Shown in pieces: positions 54,301-64,000 of a DNA stretch of 64,000 nt (its first letter is position 1; the number at the start of each line of letters is the position of its first letter). Source of the stretch: Paulinella micropora (taxonomy: Eukaryota > Cercozoa > Imbricatea > Euglyphida). Position numbers and translations under genes: made by a program. The notes under the pieces were generated by a model. It was not told the origin of the DNA. It made no database searches and saw only the letters and a program-made list of their open reading frames with translations. The stretch spans positions 564,269 to 628,268 of the forward strand of contig BJOX01000227.1 of NCBI GenBank assembly GCA_009731375.1. The letters are read 5' to 3'.

Positions 54301-54860
54301 ACTTCCTCCGGAATATGGAATTCTTGATCTGCGCGAATTTCCTTTACTTTGTTTCCTGTCTGTCTCTCATAAAAGGCTACAGCTTGTTTTAAGCAATCTA
54401 CAAACTCATTCTTATGGGCTAAATAAAAGTCAAGAATGAACAGTGAGTAGTCGTCGGTGACCGAAAATTTATACCGTTTACCACCTATTGATCTAGTTGC
54501 CCACGGTCCTGATGTGTCTATGTGTAGAATTATACCTGGCTTTTGGGCTCTTTCTATTGTATTAACTGCAAAACGTGGCAAACGTTTAGACTTTCCTATC
54601 ATGCAAGATTCGCAAAATCTCACATCGCTCTCGTCACCAACTAACTTAATGTTCAAAATTTTTGCCAATAGGCGCATCTTTGTTAACCCATAATGCCCAC
54701 AGGCATAGTGAAAAAGCTTGATTCCTATCTTTCTAGGTTTGTCTGACTTTCTGGGGTAAGCTTCATATAATACTATATCTACGTGTAATTCTTTCTCTCT
54801 CTTATTTACTTCATGCTTACTTGTCTCGTTTTTGTTCTCATTTGTGGGGCTTCCCTCCCC
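51372..54860 (-). CDS. copia 2 pol: integrase, reverse transcriptase, RNase H
   Basis: 1,101 codons from 54677, and open further upstream to about 54860, where FHYACGHYGLTKMRLLAKIL followed by CESC completes the HHCC zinc finger. Integrase core: HIDTSGPW, RADQEFH and NPIAEKVND (D, D, E). RT: YGIDFKNAYLNARMNDPVYA (motif A), GALYGAPQAERRWYE (motif B), GIFHVDDLLF (catalytic VDD). RNase H: WPDAAHKVCKKTGKSRTGF, ALSSNDAEIFAATE, FEDNSQTVLAAERG. Full length with all catalytic residues; it ends at the stop near 51372. It replicates the element through an RNA intermediate. Confidence 0.9.
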   Translation of the reverse strand, partial: GEGSPTNENKNETSKHEVNKREKELHVDIVLYEAYPRKSDKPRKIGIKLFHYACGHYGLTKMRLLAKILNIKLVGDESDVRFCESCMIGKSKRLPRFAVNTIERAQKPGIILHIDTSGPWATRSIGGKRYKFSVTDDYSLFILDFYLAHKNEFVDCLKQAVAFYERQTGNKVKEIRADQEFHIPEEVIKWWKNIRFIWKTSATNDKDGNPIAEKVNDITAGPARAMRYHAKLPPQFWAELEHAATTIHNILPAIHGERKGISPYEQLLGRKPTLFHLKPIGCMGVLHIPKTKVRKGEYRGKKVMLVGYDLFRELYRVWDGKKIISGVRDVRFNIHKIGKQAHPPKLVSWDNDDSEGENENESEQPHTSPQASPPQSPPQSPPQSPKSPHNVNNDHPTTHFDEVEGETENVDIDANENEHENEHVEKNTLDHKHTRLHTSPEPHYPQQLPPEHKIKPQEHTNEQDPTDPLKIHERRAYEEKSPPSKGLTWEQSQRVTESNIIPGKRQRKAVERFTPSNEPKREKREAQELIGKVVRVPARAWGDGWAKKKYGEGWESIVRVGVVSRVSDPRDRLVVRDRPQPTHIVKFEDEEERMLNSEILKYSVKDPEYPLQSPANMFLCDDRMVADEIRDFYLYVDIRVPKDVIEEGLTAKDVLEGMKTELKALQSFNTYTWVPHKEASKAGVSKIVRLTWVHKVKLDENGKKFIKSRLALRGDMLEPGVSYNPDQLFVPCAAHHSLLFLAKLAAWHKHKLYGIDFKNAYLNARMNDPVYAYAPESVDREGHEGMIWRIDGALYGAPQAERRWYEILATKLEELGFRLLDSDLCMFVENDKALREAIVGIFHVDDLLFTAPNKQAYERFASALEKHFPLKRLGIAREFKGIEIEQSNGKIILHQRKYQQQILKEVGYDSAKPVSTPAQEHFTEPMSESASLRKFSIPSLVGRLLFLAKMTRPDIEQALNSASVMQTIDKGITYAMLGRIFRYLVNSYRGLAYHEPKSEQEGQTYPKLSMWPDAAHKVCKKTGKSRTGFVILWGSDPVAWLSKRQSRIALSSNDAEIFAATECIREGLALKHITQELNIAQKSPIELFEDNSQTVLAAERGMSGNRTKHLPLELHFMHHLQRDGEIKFVKVGTKKQIGDVMTKYLPKEQFEYLLNKFTVKLK

Positions 54861-54862
54861 TT

Positions 54863-55180
54863 CTACCCCCTTGTTGCGAAAGGATCATATCTTTCGTTGA
54901 CTTTCAATGGTTCATCATATTCGTCATCCCATCTATATATCATACTCTTAGTTAATCTTCCCCTTACTAATATGTCACTCTCGTTAATGTGGATGGGGTG
55001 TTTGAGTATTACTAACTGTCCGTTTTGGTGGATGACTGATCTGTTGTGTCTGTGGTCCATCTGTCCTGTAGAGACTATGCTAACTGGTAAGGTAGTGTCG
55101 AGTAACATCTTCTTTTCTACTGCTCTAGGCCTTCCTTTCCCATCTATCACAGTCAGCCTAGCTCTTCCTGACTTACTCAA
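54863..55180 (-). pseudogene. copia 2 protease C-terminal remnant
   Basis: A short frame overlapping the gag stop. It matches the C-terminal half of the copia 1 protease (SVIHQNGQLVILKHPIHINE, ILVRGRLTKSM), but the catalytic DSGA motif is not present here or at the end of gag. Either the start of the domain has been lost or lies in a frame I did not recognise. Confidence 0.6.
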
Positions 55181-57684
55181 CTCCCTTTCTCCATTACCTG
55201 CTCAGAGACTCCTCTACCCTCACCTTGTCCCTCTTCTGTGAGTTGTGGAGGTGTAGTGATGGGACTCTGTCTGACTGCTCTCTCCAAGTACATTCCTTCT
55301 ATTGCTCTTACTATGTCAGTCAAAAAGTCATCTCTCTCTAGCTCGCCACTCACGACACGCATCACTTCTCCATTCATTCCCCTCACGCACTCATTCATCA
55401 ACGTTTTAGCTATTTCATTTATATCTTTGAAGGTTATGACGGGAGGGTTGATGGGTTGCGTGTTTGTTGTCTGTGTTGGTGGGAGTGCTGTGATTGGTCT
55501 AGAACTAGAGATTTGGAGTTGTTGTGAGGTGGGACCTATTTGGTTGCCAAACTTGTTGACAGAAGTGGGCCCAAGTCGTTGCTCTCCCTCATCCACTCCA
55601 CTCTCTTCTCTCCCTTCTCTGCTCTGGCCGGTCCGCTGACTAGAAAATGGATTATGTTTGCGTGGTTGTTGCGGAATATTTTGCGAGACTTGTGGACTTG
55701 TGGAAATTTTGGTGTCACGTAAAGTTTCAAATTCCCCGAAAACGAGTCTTTGCGTAATTTTATGAGACTTTTCCAATGCCGCAGCTTTAAGACCTCGTTC
55801 GTCTGGGTAGTAAGGAGATTTGGGGGGACGCAACACGGGACTTACCGACAAATCCAACTCCGGATAATCTGGGTCTTGTGTGGCGTGATATCCGCAGTAC
55901 CTCGCATAAGATAATCGTTTCGCGTGATTTGCGTATATTCCTTTTCCTTTTGATTTTTCAACGGAAACATTACACGGTTTTTTGCGTCTGTTTATTCCGG
56001 CACATTTTGTGTCAGGCGTGACTCCGTAAGAACTCTCAAGCCTCAAAGGAGTTTCGTTAGGGTTAGGGGTGACTGGGGAACATCGTGGGGTGGCGGATAC
56101 TAACCGCTCTTCCTTGCCTTCTCCCCGTAGTGAGGAGGGACCTCGTAGGGTGGCCGATACTAACCGCACTTCCCGTCCTTCTCCACTCTCACTATGTCTA
56201 TTCCCTACCCTAGGTGTAGTCTTTGTATCGTTCAAAAGGGCTTGGGGACTTGTAGATTTGTGATGAGGTGAGCTTGGTTGCTCGTCATCTCTTTCTCTTT
56301 CTTCCTCATCATCATCGCTCTTATCATAAGTGTTCCCCATATGGATTAAAGCAACGTTTGTATCAGAGTCACTTTGTTCGTCTTCGTTTTTGTCGTTGCC
56401 GGTTGTTATCAAAGTGAGTGCTTTCTTTTTCTTATGAAAGGGTTTCTTTTTGTTTTTGTAATTGTTCTTTTGTTCGTTCTTTTCTTGTTCCGTGCCTTTG
56501 TCTTCCGTTTGATTCCGTTTTAATTTTCCTTCTTTGCGGAACTTTTCCGAAATCACCGGACAATATCTCATGGTATGGCCTTTGGCATCACATCCGAAAC
56601 ACGTGACTTTGAGCGTCCAGTTTGGAGCTGTCTTTGGTCCCGGTTTATTGTCTCCCCTTTTCCCTTTATTATCCATCAGGAGATTGGTCTCTTGCCGCTG
56701 CTTGCCATCCCGAGATTTCTTGTTGTTGTCTTTGCGAATTTGAGTTTTTCTCTCACGGAAATTGTTACGTCTTTCTTTTTCTTCCCACATTAACCATCTT
56801 TCCCTAGATGCTTCGCATAGTTCCGAGAAATTTGGTCTTAGTCTGGCCGGGAGATCATAGTGGTCCACCTGAAATTTATCCCCGAAAGCTGGATGGTAGC
56901 GCAATTTCTTAAATAGCTTTCTCTTTGCTTCCTCATCGGAAAATGGCGCCCCACGTAAACTTTCAAGCTGGATTTTCTTTGCGAGAAATTCATTTAGCCA
57001 GTCTACATACCTCTGACCTGCCCTTGGTCTCGTTCTCTCAAACTCTTCCTCTAACATGTACCTACCTGCTCCGGAAATGCCTCCCCATTGATCTCTTACT
57101 ACTATCAACTCTTCAATGGGTCCTTTCGTCTTCTGTGTTCGCAGGAAATTAGATACATTGTCTTTGGAAAAAGCCACAGACAGACATAACTGCAAAGTTT
57201 TCATCCTTTCATAATATTTCTTCTCTTTGCGGATAGCTGTCTTTCTTCTTGTGTGTTGTTTCATACTTTGTCTTTTCTTTTTCCTTGCTTCTTTCTCTTT
57301 CCACTCTCTCTTTTGTTCTGCTGTCATTTTATCCCAACCTTCTGGCTGTTTGATATCTTCTTTCTTTGTCTGGGGTCTCTGTCTTCCTCTCTGAGAGGTG
57401 TCTGACTCTTCATCTTCCTCACTATCACTTATGGGCGTGTCGGGCTCTTCTAAGTCTTCTGCCGTCTTAGCCCTTGCTTCGTCGTAAGGAAAATCCCTTT
57501 TGGCTTTAGCTGGGTCGGCTAATGCCACAGATACCATCTCTGCCACGTGGACAGATATCCCCTGCATGTGCTTCTGAAACTTGCTTGACCAAGGCCAAAC
57601 GCTTTGGTCGTTGCCCTCGAATATGGGCACTTGACTCAATACGTGCTTTGGCACGCTTGCCTCCTTGCCAAGGCTCATAACCAA
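55177..57684 (-). CDS. copia 2 gag
   Basis: 835 codons, start MVMSLGKEASVPKHVLSQVP directly inside the 5' LTR. Capsid-like helical region (LEEEFERTRPRAGQRYVDWL, FRERKTQIRKDNNKK), CCHC knuckle CFGCDAKGHTMRYC near 56590-56630, then Lys/Asn-rich and Ser/Arg-rich tails with a Cys cluster (CAGINRRKKPCNVS, YARYCGYHATQDPDYPELDL). Longer than most copia gags because of the tail. Confidence 0.8.
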   Translation of the reverse strand: MVMSLGKEASVPKHVLSQVPIFEGNDQSVWPWSSKFQKHMQGISVHVAEMVSVALADPAKAKRDFPYDEARAKTAEDLEEPDTPISDSEEDEESDTSQRGRQRPQTKKEDIKQPEGWDKMTAEQKREWKEKEARKKKRQSMKQHTRRKTAIRKEKKYYERMKTLQLCLSVAFSKDNVSNFLRTQKTKGPIEELIVVRDQWGGISGAGRYMLEEEFERTRPRAGQRYVDWLNEFLAKKIQLESLRGAPFSDEEAKRKLFKKLRYHPAFGDKFQVDHYDLPARLRPNFSELCEASRERWLMWEEKERRNNFRERKTQIRKDNNKKSRDGKQRQETNLLMDNKGKRGDNKPGPKTAPNWTLKVTCFGCDAKGHTMRYCPVISEKFRKEGKLKRNQTEDKGTEQEKNEQKNNYKNKKKPFHKKKKALTLITTGNDKNEDEQSDSDTNVALIHMGNTYDKSDDDEEERERDDEQPSSPHHKSTSPQALLNDTKTTPRVGNRHSESGEGREVRLVSATLRGPSSLRGEGKEERLVSATPRCSPVTPNPNETPLRLESSYGVTPDTKCAGINRRKKPCNVSVEKSKGKGIYANHAKRLSYARYCGYHATQDPDYPELDLSVSPVLRPPKSPYYPDERGLKAAALEKSHKITQRLVFGEFETLRDTKISTSPQVSQNIPQQPRKHNPFSSQRTGQSREGREESGVDEGEQRLGPTSVNKFGNQIGPTSQQLQISSSRPITALPPTQTTNTQPINPPVITFKDINEIAKTLMNECVRGMNGEVMRVVSGELERDDFLTDIVRAIEGMYLERAVRQSPITTPPQLTEEGQGEGRGVSEQVMEKGS

Positions 57685-57695
57685 AGTAATCTATC

Positions 57696-57995
57696 ACTCA
57701 AACGCAGAGTTTAGGGAAGCTACCCCGCTAAGGGTAAAGAATAACAGAAGAAAAGACTTTTAATGACTTTGGGTCACACAAATTTATGATGTTATGACCT
57801 TTACAGAATGGTAATACTCATTTGATTCTAAGCATTCCAGACTATGATTCGCGAATACTCTAGAAAGTGTCCTTGTCAGTAATAAAGGTATTAATAACTG
57901 TCCGGCCTATGAACCTGCCTATGACTAAGACTATCCAAATTACAGGTAAATTGTCTAGGTGGAGTAACGGGTATTAGTAGTACATTCAAGTTACA
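57696..57995 (-). repeat. copia 2 5' LTR
   Basis: Partner of 50619-50919; promoter side of the element in its minus orientation. Confidence 0.85.
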
Positions 57996-58145
57996 ACGGA
58001 TTTGACCTAATGCCATTTTAACCTTGGTCTGTGGCCGCTTTCTTTTTCTGCTTCACTGAGCTAATATAACGAGACATCATTCTCCTTTGGGGGATTTGTG
58101 TCTGGTTGTATTACCAACTTTTTATCGAGCTATCTTCAGGGATTG
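57996..58145. repeat. Dispersed repeat, copy 2
   Basis: Matches 11136-11290 in the same orientation and begins at the outer edge of the copia 2 LTR. Confidence 0.6.
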
Positions 58146-59008
58146 TAACATTTAATAAACAGATAACTGTTACTAACGATATGAAGACTGAGGAATACCT
58201 AAAGTAGGGACTCCGTAATCTACAGACCAAGGATAACCGACAGACCGGAACGATCAGTATTGCCATCATAGTATATACAGGGTGGGCCGTCATAATAAAG
58301 CCTGAGGCCGGAATCATAATACTGTCCCTAACGAAGGGACCCCGTAGCTTCCGAGTCTAGACCAAGGATATTAATGACCGACAGACCGCCGGGAACGGTA
58401 AGTATTGCTATTACTATGATATTACTGATATACCGGGTGGGCCGGCACTGCTACTATCATAAGTTAATATCACTGTCACTCACTGACAGATGATACTTAT
58501 TAATAATAAGATTCTATCAATATCTCCGAGGACGGTCTTCTGCTTCCCACTCAGGCTCTACGAGTGGCTGAGTATTTTATTAATCATAATATTAATATCA
58601 TAGTATTAATAAAACAGTGTTTGCGTAAATAAGAAAACATAACATATATTATTTAATAATCTTAATAGGTGACCCATCTGCGCCTACATCCGATGAATCA
58701 AGTTCAAGTTGTGTTTTTGAGTCACTTTTTTGAACCACAACTTTTATAATAATAGATACATATTAATATATAAGTCCGCGATCATTTCTTAGTTTCACAA
58801 TCTCAATTCAGTTGTTCGCATCACAATCTCAGTGTTGCGCGCTATTTCCAAGAAGTGTCTTCACGCTGCATTTTGTTTTATTAACATGATTATTAATATT
58901 AGCAATAGTTAACATTTTTCTTATTTATATTAATATTACACAAGTTCGGAAGTGACACAAGCGATGATTAGGAAGGCCCAGAAACAAAACGAAAGTGATC
59001 AAAAGACA
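58146..59008. other. Intergenic, AT-rich
   Basis: No coding signal. Contains two diverged copies of a short block (ACCAAGGATA...GACCGACAG...ACAGGGTGGGCC / ATACCGGGTGGGCC) near 58220-58290 and 58360-58445. Confidence 0.5.
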
Positions 59009-59067
59009 AGGTTGAAAAAAATGAAACTATATATATCACTTATACGTGGTAAAATCACCACGTATAA

Positions 59068-59106
<39 letters not shown>

Positions 59107-59120
59107 TCATTTTTTCAACC
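59009..59120. repeat. Long inverted repeat (hairpin element)
   Basis: Arms AGGTTGAAAAAAATGAAACT... and its reverse complement meet around a six-base loop (AAAATC, about 59051-59056), with the ACTTATACGTGGT arm next to the loop. The right arm has a longer (AT)n. Could be a small foldback element. Confidence 0.8.
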
Positions 59121-59261
59121 TACGGGACCTGGTGTGTCCTCGTTGGCGCTTTTGCGACGGTCATAGGTTAAGAATTAGTGTTCAACGTCCAAAATCATTT
59201 TGAAGACGCAGAGAAGAAGACATGTTGGGTGAATATCGGTAAAAGTCGGTAAATCATACTT

Positions 59262-63859
<4,598 letters not shown>

Positions 63860-63860
63860 C

Positions 63861-63913
<53 letters not shown>

Positions 63914-63922
63914 GGATAGATG

Positions 63923-63981
<59 letters not shown>

Positions 63982-64000
63982 GGATGGATGGATGGATGGA
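63860..64000. repeat. (GATA)n at window end
   Basis: Continues past the window edge; next upstream intron of the carrier gene. Confidence 0.85.

Larger units (their letters stand above)
50619..57995 (-). mobile_element. Ty1/copia retrotransposon 2, young
   Basis: LTRs at 50619-50919 and 57696-57995 differ by about three substitutions and small indels over 300 bp, so insertion is recent. Minus-strand order: gag (57684-55177), protease remnant (55180-54863), integrase, RT and RNase H in one 1,101-codon frame. A polypurine stretch (AAGGGGGAGCG on the minus strand, 50920-50934) abuts the 3' LTR. LTRs start TGTAA on the minus strand. No target duplication seen. Right flank is the dispersed repeat also found at 11136. 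Confidence 0.85.

Overview
The window is a eukaryotic nuclear contig, most likely from a protist or alga. The evidence is GT-AG introns, one-exon-per-repeat coding, several LTR and non-LTR retroelements, a piggyBac-type transposon, very long di-, tri- and tetranucleotide microsatellites, and no operons or ribosome binding sites. I cannot name the species. Many assembly gaps (N runs) are bordered by G/C homopolymers or microsatellites, so frameshifts near homopolymers should be read with caution.

Layout. 1-950: Ty3/gypsy RNase H fragment. About 3.3-10.5 kb: decayed Ty1/copia element on the minus strand. 11.8-14.56 kb: piggyBac-like element on the minus strand. 14.8-15.6 kb: microsatellites and gaps. 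17.0-22.15 kb: leucine-rich-repeat (LRR) gene on the plus strand. 23.25-31.69 kb: retroelement on the minus strand between 1.2-kb direct repeats, with a GIY-YIG-like motif and a reverse transcriptase (Penelope-like candidate). 31.8-33.6 kb: unknown plus-strand gene. 34.2-37.07 kb: unknown, possibly transposase-derived minus-strand gene. 38.5-48.03 kb: gypsy element on the plus strand carrying about 4.5 kb of unrecognised coding sequence, joined to a truncated gypsy element on the minus strand (48.03-49.83 kb). 50.6-58.0 kb: young copia element on the minus strand with near-identical LTRs. 59.26-63.86 kb: C-terminal half of a mitochondrial carrier gene on the minus strand, whose introns are microsatellite arrays.

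The outstanding feature is the LRR locus at 18.2-21.35 kb. Every plus-strand exon encodes one 28-residue LRR, and every plus-strand intron contains an intact 28-codon LRR exon on the opposite strand. The two exons of a pair are separated by only 4 bp (GTAC, 7 bp in one pair), inside a palindrome AGGTACCT that gives a splice donor to both strands. Each exon pair lies between GC-rich palindromes of the form GCTACC...GGTAGC, spaced about 254 bp apart. The palindromes vary in the middle but most stay self-complementary. Several cassettes are inverted copies of others, with homology ending at the palindromes. In the clearest inverted pair the intron flanks are identical, while all nine exon differences change amino acids. 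This looks like a set of flippable or swappable two-faced exon cassettes in a receptor-like LRR gene. Inversion, antisense transcription and trans-splicing remain untested explanations.
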